A stretch of 46,148 bases of DNA from NCBI GenBank assembly GCA_025353965.1, contig JANXNS010000168.1, positions 1 through 46,148 of the forward strand. Reading direction: 5' to 3'. Within the stretch, counting starts at the first letter, position 1; each line of letters begins with the position of its first letter. Made by a program: the position numbers and the translations under genes. Below are positions 32,344 to 40,215 of the stretch, piece after piece. Source of the stretch: Aquihabitans sp. (GTDB lineage: Bacteria; Actinomycetota; Acidimicrobiia; Acidimicrobiales; Iamiaceae). Below the pieces are notes generated by a model. The model was not told the DNA's origin. It worked only from the letters and a program-made list of their open reading frames with translations, and did no database searches.

Positions 32344-32760
32344 TCAGCCCTCGGTTATCTCCACCGGAACTTCCACGATGGTGCCTTCGTCCAGAAGCCA
32401 GGAGCGCAACATGGGCTCGGTGTCTCGGAGCGAAACGATCACGTACTGCCAGCCGAGCAGAAACGGGTTGTCTGCGGCAGCAACGTCGGTGGGTGAGGGA
32501 TAGGGATCGGTGTGGGTGTGAGAATGCATGACGCCGACCACGTCCAGGCCGAGCGGGTCGAACACGGCTTCGGCCGCTTGGAAGCCGTCCGGGCCGATTG
32601 AATAGGTCTTGGTGGAATCGTCGACGTTGCGGGTGGGTACGAACGCTTCCACCAGTCCGGCACCAGGACGCCCGCCCAGCAGCCCGCAAGCTTCATTGGG
32701 CAGCCCGGTAATGGCGTGGGCCAGCATCTGAAGGTGGGCCGACCGGGCGATGCGCAGCAC
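32344..32760 (-). CDS. JAMM/MPN zinc metalloprotease, Mec-like
   Basis: About 138 residues from GTG 32760. The JAMM motif is intact: Glu in LPNEACGLLGG, then MHSHTHTDPYPSPTDV, giving HxH and the downstream S-x-x-D. In mycobacteria Mec cleaves cysteine from the CysO-cysteine adduct, releasing free Cys, and sits beside cysO and cysM. Here cysM is 80 nt downstream on the same strand, but cysO is not between them. The 158-residue ORF in the track starts at 32820 and would overlap the divergent gene; GTG 32760 gives an N-terminus (VLRIARSAHLQML) like other Mec proteins. Confidence 0.88.
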   Translation of the reverse strand: MLRIARSAHLQMLAHAITGLPNEACGLLGGRPGAGLVEAFVPTRNVDDSTKTYSIGPDGFQAAEAVFDPLGLDVVGVMHSHTHTDPYPSPTDVAAADNPFLLGWQYVIVSLRDTEPMLRSWLLDEGTIVEVPVEITEG

Positions 32761-32827
32761 TTGATCACCGTACCTGCGCCGGGCCGGACTCTTGACCACC
32801 ACCCATGCCCGATCTAGCAACCAGGGC

Positions 32828-33643
32828 GTGACCGAGCCGCGTGAACCAACTGAGCAATGGACCCCGGAGCGCTACGAGCGATTCCAAACCGAGCGCGAGA
32901 GGCCGGCCAACGATCTTTACGCCCTGCTCGCCCCGGTACCGGGCGGGCGGGCGGTGGATCTGGGCTGTGGGACCGGCGCCCTCACCGCCCGCTTGGCGGA
33001 CATCACCGGCGCGGCCGATGTGGTCGGCATAGATAGTTCGGCGGCCATGTTGGGGGCGGCCCGCGCCCACGCTCGGCCCGGGGTGCGCTTCGAGGCCGGA
33101 GACCTGGCCATATGGGGAGATCGAACGGATCCAGTGGATGTGGTGGCGGCCAATGCCAGCCTTCAGTGGGTGCCAGACCACGTTGATGTGCTGACGCGGT
33201 GGACGGCCGCTTTGCGGGCGGGCGGCCAACTCGCAGTGCAGGTGCCGAGCAACGCGGACCACGCGTCGCATCTGGTGGCCGCTGAGGTGGCGGGCGAAGC
33301 CCGGTTCGCCGAGGCTTTCGCGGCGGCAGGCGGTCCCCCACCGGACCCAGTAGCCGTCAACGTGTTGAAGCCGGAGGTCTACGCCGAACTGCTCTGGGAC
33401 TTGGGTTACGCAGATCAGGCGGTTCGGTTGCAGGTCTATGGCCCCGTCCTCCCGTCCACGGCTGGCGTGGTGGATTGGATGGCCGGCACCAGCCTCACCC
33501 GGTTCGAACGGTTGCTCGATGAGGGCGTCTATGCGGGGTTCGTGGACCGCTACCGGGACCGACTGGTGGAGGTCCTAGGCGACCGTCAGCCGTACTACTT
33601 CGCGTTCAAACGCATCTTGTTGTGGGGACGGCGACCCGCCTGA
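32828..33643 (+). CDS. tam: Trans-aconitate 2-methyltransferase-like protein
   Basis: 271 residues from GTG 32828 (track start 32792 possible). SAM-binding motif I VDLGCGTGALTARLA, motif II-like VVGIDSSAAML and the N-terminal pattern RYERFQTERERPANDLYALL are those of Tam. This enzyme methylates trans-aconitate formed from the citric-acid-cycle intermediate and so removes an aconitase inhibitor. The end FAFKRILLWGRR is also Tam-like. It is divergent from the Mec-like gene and converges on the MATE gene with 4 nt between stops. Confidence 0.85.
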   Translation: MTEPREPTEQWTPERYERFQTERERPANDLYALLAPVPGGRAVDLGCGTGALTARLADITGAADVVGIDSSAAMLGAARAHARPGVRFEAGDLAIWGDRTDPVDVVAANASLQWVPDHVDVLTRWTAALRAGGQLAVQVPSNADHASHLVAAEVAGEARFAEAFAAAGGPPPDPVAVNVLKPEVYAELLWDLGYADQAVRLQVYGPVLPSTAGVVDWMAGTSLTRFERLLDEGVYAGFVDRYRDRLVEVLGDRQPYYFAFKRILLWGRRPA

Positions 33644-33647
33644 CCGC

Positions 33648-34961
33648 TCAGACCGCGGCACCCGTGACCAGCCAGCGGTCGGTGCGGAATCGCAGGAGCA
33701 GGGTCACGGTCCGGACAACCATCAGCGCTCCGAACGCGGCCCACACCCAGCCGATGCCCAGGCCGAGCGGGAGGATCGGGGCAATGGCTACTAGCAGCGC
33801 CAACGCCGCCAAGACCATGGCCCGGGCCAAGAAGCGTTGATCGCCCGCGCCGATGAGGACACCGTCGAGCACGAAGGCCACCGCGCACAGCGGTTGGAGT
33901 ACGGCCACCCAAAGCAGGAGGAACCCAGCCAGTTGGGCAACGGCGGGGTCGGGGCTGAACACCTGGGGCAACACCGGCGAGACCAGCGCTAACCCCATGC
34001 CCAGGATCACGCTGCCTGCGAGCCCAACGACGAGGAGGCGGGTGGCCGCCGCTCGGGCGCCTGAGGCGTCACCAGCACCGAGCAGGCGCCCGATCATGGC
34101 CTGGCCGGCAATGGCGAGTGAGTCGAGCGCCATTGCCAGGAGGTTCCACACCTCGAACGCAATCTGGTGCGCGGCCACGTCTACCCGGCCGATTCGGGTG
34201 GCCACCGCAATGAGGGCAACAAGAGATCCACGCAGCGCAGCGGTCCGGATGACGAGGTCCGCACCCACCCGCAGGAGTCGGCGCTGGGCGGCAAAATCGG
34301 GGGCCATGCGTATGCCGTTCGCTCGAGCGCCATTGCGCACTGCGTACACATACACCAGCCCACCCACCACCTGAGCAATGACGGTGCCCAAGGCCGAAGC
34401 ACCAATCCCCTGGTCCAGACCGAGGACGAGGAACAGCTCAAGACCAAGGTTCAAGATGGCCGTACCGATGGCCACCAGCAGCGGTGTGCGCGTGTCCTGC
34501 AGCCCGCGGAGATATCCGGTGCCAGCCAGCATGAGCAGCAGGAACGGCAAACCCACCAGGCTGATTCGTAGATAGATGAGCGCGTTGGTGGCCACCGCAC
34601 CCGTCGCCCCAAGGGCATGGACCAAGGGGGACCCAGCCACGGCCAACACCAAGGCCAGCACGACGCCCACCGAGGCCCCGAGCCACAGGCCTTGGACGGC
34701 ATGGTTGGCGGCGGCCCGACGGTCCCCCGCCCCCAGCAATCGGGCCACTGCCGCAGTGGTGCCGTACGCCAAGAAGATGCAGAGCGAATACGACGACAGC
34801 AGCACGGCGCTGGCCACGGCCAGGCCACCAAGCTGAGGGGTCCCAAGGTGGCCGACCACCGCGGTGTCGGCCAAGAGGTAGAGCGGCTCGGCCAGGAGGG
34901 TGACGAAAGCCGGCCCCGCCAACCGCCAGATCTCACGATCGAATCCGCGTCCGGTCGGCAC
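33648..34961 (-). CDS. MATE-family (DinF-like) multidrug exporter
   Basis: 437 residues with about twelve membrane helices in two homologous halves. It begins EIWRLAGPAFVTLLAEPLYLLADTAVVGHLGTPQLGGLA, the MATE signature with the conserved acidic and Pro positions. The second half repeats it with DVAAHQIAFEVWNLLAMALDSLAIAGQAMIGRLLGAG. These proteins export cationic drugs or other small molecules using proton or sodium gradients; the substrate is not readable. Stop is 4 nt from the convergent Tam-like stop. Confidence 0.92.
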   Translation of the reverse strand: MPTGRGFDREIWRLAGPAFVTLLAEPLYLLADTAVVGHLGTPQLGGLAVASAVLLSSYSLCIFLAYGTTAAVARLLGAGDRRAAANHAVQGLWLGASVGVVLALVLAVAGSPLVHALGATGAVATNALIYLRISLVGLPFLLLMLAGTGYLRGLQDTRTPLLVAIGTAILNLGLELFLVLGLDQGIGASALGTVIAQVVGGLVYVYAVRNGARANGIRMAPDFAAQRRLLRVGADLVIRTAALRGSLVALIAVATRIGRVDVAAHQIAFEVWNLLAMALDSLAIAGQAMIGRLLGAGDASGARAAATRLLVVGLAGSVILGMGLALVSPVLPQVFSPDPAVAQLAGFLLLWVAVLQPLCAVAFVLDGVLIGAGDQRFLARAMVLAALALLVAIAPILPLGLGIGWVWAAFGALMVVRTVTLLLRFRTDRWLVTGAAV

Positions 34962-35039
34962 CGCGACAGCATGCCCGCCACACCTCCCGGCTAACGCGAC
35001 CCTTTCCCCGGCATCGGGCCGGTACCCTGCAGGCCTCCC

Positions 35040-35522
35040 ATGGCTCCTAAACCTCCGTCCGCAAACAAGACCGTTGCCACCAACCGCCAGGCGCGGCGTG
35101 ACTACGAGATCCTGGACGAGTGGGAGTGCGGGATCATGCTTCAGGGCAGTGAAGTCAAATCGCTACGGGAGGCCAAGGTCACCCTGACCGACGCCTATGC
35201 CCGCTTCGAGATGCGTGACCTGTACCTCGTCGGGCTGCACATCAACGCCTACACCAATGCTTCATCTCAGGGCGGCCATGAGCTGGCCCGCACCCGCAAG
35301 CTGCTTGCGCATCGCCACGAGATCGATGAAATGCGCATGCGGGTAGATCAGGAGCATCTGAGCCTGGTGCCGTTGTCGCTGTACTTCAAAGATGGCAAGG
35401 CCAAGCTGGAGTTGGGGTTGGGTCGGGGCCGCAAGCACTACGACAAGCGCCAAGTCATCGCTAAGCGAGATGCCGATATGGATGCCCGTCGGGCCATGGC
35501 GGCCCGTCGGCGCCTCGAGTGA
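35040..35522 (+). CDS. smpB: SsrA-binding protein
   Basis: 160 residues. Brings tmRNA to stalled ribosomes. Motifs: ATNRQARRDYEILDEWECGI, LQGSEVKSLREAKVTLTDAYARF, RTRKLLAHRHEIDEM and the basic tail GRGRKHYDKRQVIAKRDADMDARRAMAARR, all typical. Start ATG 35040. The tmRNA gene ssrA lies about 930 nt downstream, with one membrane-protein gene between. Confidence 0.96.
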   Translation: MAPKPPSANKTVATNRQARRDYEILDEWECGIMLQGSEVKSLREAKVTLTDAYARFEMRDLYLVGLHINAYTNASSQGGHELARTRKLLAHRHEIDEMRMRVDQEHLSLVPLSLYFKDGKAKLELGLGRGRKHYDKRQVIAKRDADMDARRAMAARRRLE

Positions 35523-35541
35523 CCGGATCGATCCTGACCCC

Positions 35542-36363
35542 ATGACACTGGCCCAACCAGATATGGCTTCCTTCAAACGGCGGCGCCCTCGTGGCTCCAA
35601 GATCTTGATGATCCTGGGAGGCACGCTGCTGGTGATCGCCTTTGTCGGCGGGCAGGCCGGTCTTCACCAGGCCCAACGGGCAGGCGAGCGCATCCGCGCC
35701 GACGCCGACGGCGTGCGGGCCGGCTTCTTGATCGAGGTGCCCGTTCCCGGCGGGGACCAGGTCGACCTGGAGCGAGGCAACTACACCGTCTACGCCGTTC
35801 GCTCCTACGACAACACATTTCGGACCACGGTGCCAACGGGGCCAACGACCCCTGGCGGTGGGTCCACCACGGTGCCCAGCGGCTCGCCAAGCAACGGAAT
35901 CGACGTGACCGCGGTGATTACGGGTCCGCGTGGCGAGCCGGTACCGACCCGTAACCCTGGTCTGGAGGCAACGCTCAGCGGCCTGAGCGGAGATTTCGTC
36001 GGGTTCGCGGAGTTCACCGTGACCGAGCCGGGTTCATACACCGTGGAGGGCAGCGGGACCGACGCCGACCGGATCGCCGTTGGGCCAACACTCAAGGGTG
36101 GCAACATCGGCCAGTTGATCTCCGGTGGCCTGTTCGCGGCGTTGGGATTCCTGCTCGGCGGGGTCGGCTTCATTCTGGGTCTGGCTGGGCTGATCTGGTT
36201 TCTGGTGGCCGGCGATGGCAAGCCCAAAGCTGGCCCCGGTGGTCTCTACGCACCGGCTGGCCTCTACCCAGCCGGCACCGCAGGGAACGGGCTACCCGGC
36301 TGGGCCCCGCCGGTCGCGCCACCTACGTACCCACCACCACCACCGGGTTCGGGCTGGCGCTGA
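35542..36363 (+). CDS. Two-helix membrane protein of unknown function
   Basis: 273 residues from ATG 35542 (ATG 35563, MASFKRRRPRGSK, is also likely). A basic N-terminus leads to one helix (ILMILGGTLLVIAFVGG). A beta-rich outer domain of about 150 residues follows, with a Pro/Thr/Ser-rich insertion (TTVPTGPTTPGGGSTT). After a second hydrophobic pair (LFAALGFLLGGVGFILGLAGLIWFLVAG), a Gly/Pro/Tyr-rich tail ends PPPPPGSGWR, probably in the cytoplasm. Many actinobacterial membrane proteins have such tails. I do not recognise a domain. It starts about 20 nt after smpB, so probable co-transcription links it to smpB, but nothing shows a shared function. Confidence 0.75.
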   Translation: MTLAQPDMASFKRRRPRGSKILMILGGTLLVIAFVGGQAGLHQAQRAGERIRADADGVRAGFLIEVPVPGGDQVDLERGNYTVYAVRSYDNTFRTTVPTGPTTPGGGSTTVPSGSPSNGIDVTAVITGPRGEPVPTRNPGLEATLSGLSGDFVGFAEFTVTEPGSYTVEGSGTDADRIAVGPTLKGGNIGQLISGGLFAALGFLLGGVGFILGLAGLIWFLVAGDGKPKAGPGGLYAPAGLYPAGTAGNGLPGWAPPVAPPTYPPPPPGSGWR

Positions 36364-36452
36364 TTGAGAATCGGCTGGCGTCGAGGCGGCCCCGGCCCGG
36401 TACCATGGAGCCGCTGCCCACCACCACGTCTCGGTGAGCGGTTCTTTGACAA

Positions 36453-36832
36453 GGGGCTGACCGGTTTCGACGTGGAGACTGGAAGCCGGACGTGCGACCC
36501 GAGTTTCTCAGACTCGTTAAACGGGGAACAAACAGAAGCGCCAAGGGCGACTTCGCTCTCGCCGCCTAATTCACATTAGGTAGTAGAGAGACACTGTGAC
36601 CAGCAATGGCACACGGGGCCTGACCCTTACAGCCCGGCAACAGAAGTAGGGGTTGACGGCGAGAAAGACCGCTGACGGTGAGAAAGACCACTGACATCTC
36701 GGAAAGACGAGGCGGAGGGCGCAAGCCCAGTCAACCCGGTGACGAGCCTGCCGTTACGGCTCAACCTCGGGAACGGTCGTAGCGCGGTCGTCAACCGCTT
36801 CGCGGACGAGGGTTCGATTCCCTCCAGCTCCA
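36453..36832 (+). ncRNA. ssrA: Transfer-messenger RNA
   Basis: The 5' GGGGCTG pairs with 3' CAGCTCC (one G-T pair); the T arm is GAGGGTTCGATTCCCTC near the 3' end. The tag reading frame ends GACTTCGCTCTCGCCGCC TAA at 36567-36569, giving ...AKGDFALAA. Upstream it continues as TNRS; the exact resume codon is not certain. About 380 nt, normal size. CCA is not fully encoded (discriminator A at 36832 followed by CTG). Pairs functionally with SmpB encoded just upstream. Confidence 0.93.
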
Positions 36833-37009
36833 CTGGTTGTAGAAATTTCAGCATCTTTCCTGTCCACGGGAGGCGTTGAGCGTTCTGTAGCTTGACAAGC
36901 TGTTGGGCCTTATTCGAACCGCCTGCCGCGATGGTGCGACATGATCGCCAAAGCCTCGGGCTGCTTCGGCCAAGACATCGGCCCTCAGAGGGCTTATCGT
37001 CCCTGGCTG

Positions 37010-37028
37010 GGTATCAGACTGGTATCAT
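37010..37028 (+). promoter_or_regulatory. Direct repeat GGTATCA and leaderless-type -10 before RHH antitoxin
   Basis: GGTATCA occurs twice (37010-37016 and 37021-37027), one helical turn apart. TATCAT at 37023-37028 sits six bases before the ATG, as in leaderless promoters. RHH antitoxins bind such direct repeats, so this is the likely operator. Confidence 0.5.
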
Positions 37029-37034
37029 CGCGGC

Positions 37035-37238
37035 ATGGCCATGACCTTGAGGCTCAACGACCAGGAACAGCAGGCGTTGAAGGACCGCGCGGCGGCAGAA
37101 GGCATCTCCATGCAGGATGTTGCTCGGCGGGCGATCCGTGACTACGTGGCGCGCAGCGAGCACCGCACCCGTGTCTCCGCAGCAGCCGAGCTGATCACGG
37201 ATGTGCACGCCGACGCCCTCGACCGCCTCGGCAGGTGA
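37035..37238 (+). CDS. Ribbon-helix-helix antitoxin
   Basis: 67 residues. Ribbon-helix-helix pattern: MTLRLNDQEQQALKDRAAAEGISMQDVARRAIRDYV, with the beta strand MTLRL and the two helices of the CopG/Arc fold. The C-terminal tail (AELITDVHADALDRLGR) is the likely toxin-binding segment. The next gene, a Doc-family protein, starts within its stop codon (GTGA). A leaderless-type promoter with a direct repeat lies just upstream. Located 200 nt after tmRNA. Confidence 0.85.
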   Translation: MAMTLRLNDQEQQALKDRAAAEGISMQDVARRAIRDYVARSEHRTRVSAAAELITDVHADALDRLGR

Positions 37239-37627
37239 GCGACCCGGTCGAGTTCCTCGACCTCGACGATGTCATCGAGCTCGCACGCCGCCTGCTCGGC
37301 GACCCACCCCCGATACGCGACGCCGGACTACTCGGTTCTGCCATCGCTCGCCCGCAAACCAGCGTGGGCGGCGAAGATGCATACCCCACCCTCTGGCTCA
37401 AGGCCGCGGCCTTGCTGCAGTCCATCGCAAGCAACCATGCGCTGGTCGATGGCAACAAGCGCCTGGGTTGGCTCGCGACCGCAGTCTTCTTGGAGATCAA
37501 CGGGGCAAGCGTCGCCCATGCCGACAACGACAGCGTGCACGACCTCGTCCTCGCGATCGCGTCGACCAGTTCCAGCGTCGACCAAATTGCCACCCAGCTC
37601 GGACGCCTCCGAGACACCGAGAGCTGA
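37235..37627 (+). CDS. doc: Fic/Doc-family toxin (death-on-curing type)
   Basis: 130 residues from GTG 37235. The Doc motif is visible: SNHALVDGNKRLGWLATAVFLEING, matching HxLxDGNKR. Doc proteins inactivate EF-Tu by phosphorylation, others add AMP; the small size and lack of an alpha-inhibitory motif suit Doc. An N-terminal VIELARRLLGDPPPIRDAGLLGSAIARP resembles the Doc lid. The antitoxin overlaps upstream. The module is compact and adjacent to tmRNA, a common insertion neighbourhood, but no attachment repeat was found. Confidence 0.88.
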   Translation: MSDPVEFLDLDDVIELARRLLGDPPPIRDAGLLGSAIARPQTSVGGEDAYPTLWLKAAALLQSIASNHALVDGNKRLGWLATAVFLEINGASVAHADNDSVHDLVLAIASTSSSVDQIATQLGRLRDTES

Positions 37628-37679
37628 CCAGGTCGCTGCAGCTAGCAGTTGCCGCAGCGTCACTGCGCTCCTCACCGAC

Positions 37680-38564
37680 CTAGGCAGGTGAGGTCGCGCG
37701 CTTCTCGCGGGCCGCGGGCATCCAGTCGGGGCCGGCGGTGGCATCGATGCGGTCCAGGAGGCGCTGCCCCACCGGCTCGATGAGCTCGGCATAGCGAGTG
37801 GTGGCATCGGCGCCGAGGTGGCGCCAGGCCTTCTCCGTGAGCTGGTTGGTGCGGGCCTCGATGTGCTCCCGCAACGCCAGGCCAGCGGCGCTCACCCGGC
37901 CGTTCGATGCCAGGCCCCGGCCTTCGAGGCCGACGAAGGCCGTGGCGATGGCGGCGTCGTCCGCGCCACGGCTTCGGGGGATCCATTGGCCGGGGTAGTT
38001 GAGATAGGCGTCGTGGAGCAGGCCGGCTTGGGTGCCAGTGAGGTCCTCCGCGGTGAGCACGGCGAAGTGCGTGTCGCCCCGGAACTCCCGGATGCAGTTC
38101 ACCGCCAACCATGCCGATACCAGCGGATCGGTGGGTCGAGCCCACTCGCGGTGGGCGGCGAAGAGCACCCGGCCTGACACCGCCAGGGCATCGGCCGCGT
38201 CCCACAAATCTGGGGCCAGCGAGGCCAACTCGTCGACGATCTCGGGGACATACCTGCGCAGCCCGATGCCGACGGCCTCGTTGCGCGCGTCGACGATGGC
38301 CTCCCACGTGGTGGTGGCCCAGGCCATGCCGAGGCACAACTCGATGAAGCCGGGATGGATCGAATAGAACGCCGCAGCCACCGCCTGGTGCCCGGCCGGG
38401 GCCAGCGGTGCGCTCCGGCTGGCGATGTAGTAGCCGAAGCCGTTCTCGATGCCCAAGGCGCCGTAGCGTTCGATGGCCTCGGGATCCCAGTAGATCCAGC
38501 CGATGAGTCGATGCGAGGCCATGGATGCCCGGGCGCTGAGGGCGACCCAATCGGTGTTCGTCAC
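37680..38564 (-). CDS. SCO6745-family protein
   Basis: 294 residues from GTG 38564, which has AGGAG eight bases upstream (the track start 38639 adds 25 unlikely residues). It follows the SCO6745 family: WIYWDPEAIERYGALGIENGFGYYIASRSAPLAPAG near the start, then FYSIHPGFIE, and ending in MPAAREKRA. Family proteins are all-helical and occur widely in actinobacteria; no activity is established as far as I know. Divergent from the DinB-like operon, and separated from Doc by about 50 nt. Confidence 0.75.
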   Translation of the reverse strand: MTNTDWVALSARASMASHRLIGWIYWDPEAIERYGALGIENGFGYYIASRSAPLAPAGHQAVAAAFYSIHPGFIELCLGMAWATTTWEAIVDARNEAVGIGLRRYVPEIVDELASLAPDLWDAADALAVSGRVLFAAHREWARPTDPLVSAWLAVNCIREFRGDTHFAVLTAEDLTGTQAGLLHDAYLNYPGQWIPRSRGADDAAIATAFVGLEGRGLASNGRVSAAGLALREHIEARTNQLTEKAWRHLGADATTRYAELIEPVGQRLLDRIDATAGPDWMPAAREKRATSPA

Positions 38565-38666
38565 GGTGTACTCCTGGTCGGCCCGGTCTAGGGGGCATCG
38601 CTTGACGGCCGGTCTATCATCTGTCACAAGTAGTGCCAATAGTGTGCGCCACCCTCGGAGGCCCCG

Positions 38667-39245
38667 ATGGACATGACCCCATGCGAACTACTCGTCGACT
38701 CGCTCCAGCGGCGCATGGCCACCATGCACTCGCTGTACTACCAAGCCGTCGGCTCCATGGGCCCCGAGCACGTCAACCACTTCGAGCGCGAGGGGGTGCT
38801 TCCTATCGCCTTCTCGTTGTTCCACTACACGAACATGCAAGACGCCTCGTTCATGATGATCACCGGCATTGCGCCGATCTGGAACGAGGCGTGGCAGGAC
38901 CGAGTGCAGATGGCCATCGACGACCACGGCAAGCACCGCACGGTCGACGACATGATCCACCAGCGCATCGGCGACTACGAGGCGTTCTGCCAGTACCAAC
39001 GCACCGTGTTCGATCGGACCGAGGCCTATCTGGCCGACATGGCCCCGGCCGACCTGACCCGCGTGCTGATCGCCCCGCCGTATCCCCCGATGGTCGCCAG
39101 CACCTACAGCGCCCGATGCGCCGGACCCGAGGGCATCACCGTGCTCGACGGCTTCGAGTGCTGGCTGTACCAACACGGTTTACGTCACATGGGCGAGATC
39201 GAACTCGCCCGAGGGCTCGTTGGCCTAGGCGGCATGACGTCATGA
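38667..39245 (+). CDS. DinB-like helical protein
   Basis: 192 residues from ATG 38667. Helical, with MHSLYYQAVGSM at the start, FSLFHYTNMQDASFMMI in the middle and WLYQHGLRHMGEIELARG near the end. The late H-x-x-H-like spacing is typical of DinB/YfiT metal sites. Family assignment is tentative; three His residues in the right order (H53, late H and H) make it plausible. The stop overlaps the next gene by ATGA, so the two are co-translated. Divergent from the SCO6745-family gene over about 100 nt. Confidence 0.55.
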   Translation: MDMTPCELLVDSLQRRMATMHSLYYQAVGSMGPEHVNHFEREGVLPIAFSLFHYTNMQDASFMMITGIAPIWNEAWQDRVQMAIDDHGKHRTVDDMIHQRIGDYEAFCQYQRTVFDRTEAYLADMAPADLTRVLIAPPYPPMVASTYSARCAGPEGITVLDGFECWLYQHGLRHMGEIELARGLVGLGGMTS

Positions 39246-39967
39246 GCACCATCGGCAGGCGCGACCGCGGCTTCGGCACCGTCGACACGGAGTACGCGAT
39301 GGTGCTCTCCACCCTCCCAGCCGAGGACGACGGTCCTGTGTGGATGGTCAACCTCATGAAGTACCGGGACCGGGCCGAGTACACCGATGGCCGCAAGACC
39401 ACGCTGTCGGGCCGAGAAGCCGACGACGTCTATGCGCCGGTCGAGATCCTGGCCGACCTCGGCGCCGAGGTCGCTTTCTTCGGCGACGTCACCGAGCACC
39501 TCGCGTGCGACGAACACACGTGGGACCGGGTCGGCGTGGTGATGTACCCGACCCGGCGATCGTTCATCGACATGCAGGCCCGGCCAGACTTCGCCGAGAA
39601 GTACGCCCACAAGGAAGCGGGCATGGCCGAGACGATCATCGTCGGCACCCAGCCGGTGGCCGCGCCCACCAGCACCGAGGCCCCGGCGGACGATCCGATC
39701 ATTGTCGTCGATGTCATCACCTTCGCCGAAGGAGCCGACCGGGCCGTGCTCGTGCCCCAGGGCGCGCACGTTGCCGGGTGGTTCGACGCCGAGGGCACGA
39801 TCATCGGCGACGGCCGCTCCTGGGACCAGGTCCGCTACCACGTGTACCCGAACCGGGAATCGATCCCTGTCATGGTCGAGGACCCGGCGGTCGCCGATCG
39901 GTACTCGATGATCGTTCGCCCACTGATCAACCGAATCGCCGAGTACCGGCCCGACGAGGCCAACTAG
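39242..39967 (+). CDS. Tandem ferredoxin-like (DUF1330/EthD-type) domain protein
   Basis: 241 residues from ATG 39242 (ATGA overlap with the upstream stop; the long ORF from 38633 is a shadow). Two alpha/beta halves have the same plan: WMVNLMKYRDRAEY ... VMYPTRRSFIDMQARPDF and IIVVDVITFAEGAD ... YHVYPNRESIPVMVEDP. Each resembles the DUF1330/antibiotic-monooxygenase-like fold. The pair could form an internal dimer. Function unknown; the neighbour pairing with a DinB-like protein suggests a shared small-molecule or thiol reaction, but this is a guess. Confidence 0.65.
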   Translation: MSTIGRRDRGFGTVDTEYAMVLSTLPAEDDGPVWMVNLMKYRDRAEYTDGRKTTLSGREADDVYAPVEILADLGAEVAFFGDVTEHLACDEHTWDRVGVVMYPTRRSFIDMQARPDFAEKYAHKEAGMAETIIVGTQPVAAPTSTEAPADDPIIVVDVITFAEGADRAVLVPQGAHVAGWFDAEGTIIGDGRSWDQVRYHVYPNRESIPVMVEDPAVADRYSMIVRPLINRIAEYRPDEAN

Positions 39968-40215
39968 GAACAGCATCATGGCCATTGGACCAGGTCCTCG
40001 TAGCTGCGGACCTCGGAAGCGACGCGCCCACCATCGCCACCGGCGCGAGGTCCGGCAACAACTCCTCGATCACCATCTTCCAGGCGCCCAAGGTGCAGCT
40101 GATCCACCGGGCGGAGTTGTCCCCTGCATGGGGTTCCCCTCCAACGAGTCATTTCTACAGGCCAGGCCGCATCTGTGACCCATGGCGTGGCGGCCCGTGG
40201 CTAGGTTCGTCGCTC

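Noticed and set aside
39968-40215. Open frame continuing from 39340 into the methyltransferase
   Set aside because: The frame is a shadow of the 39242 gene; the gap stretch has no domain and no ribosome binding site, and a natural start is at 40216. A short remnant gene cannot be excluded.
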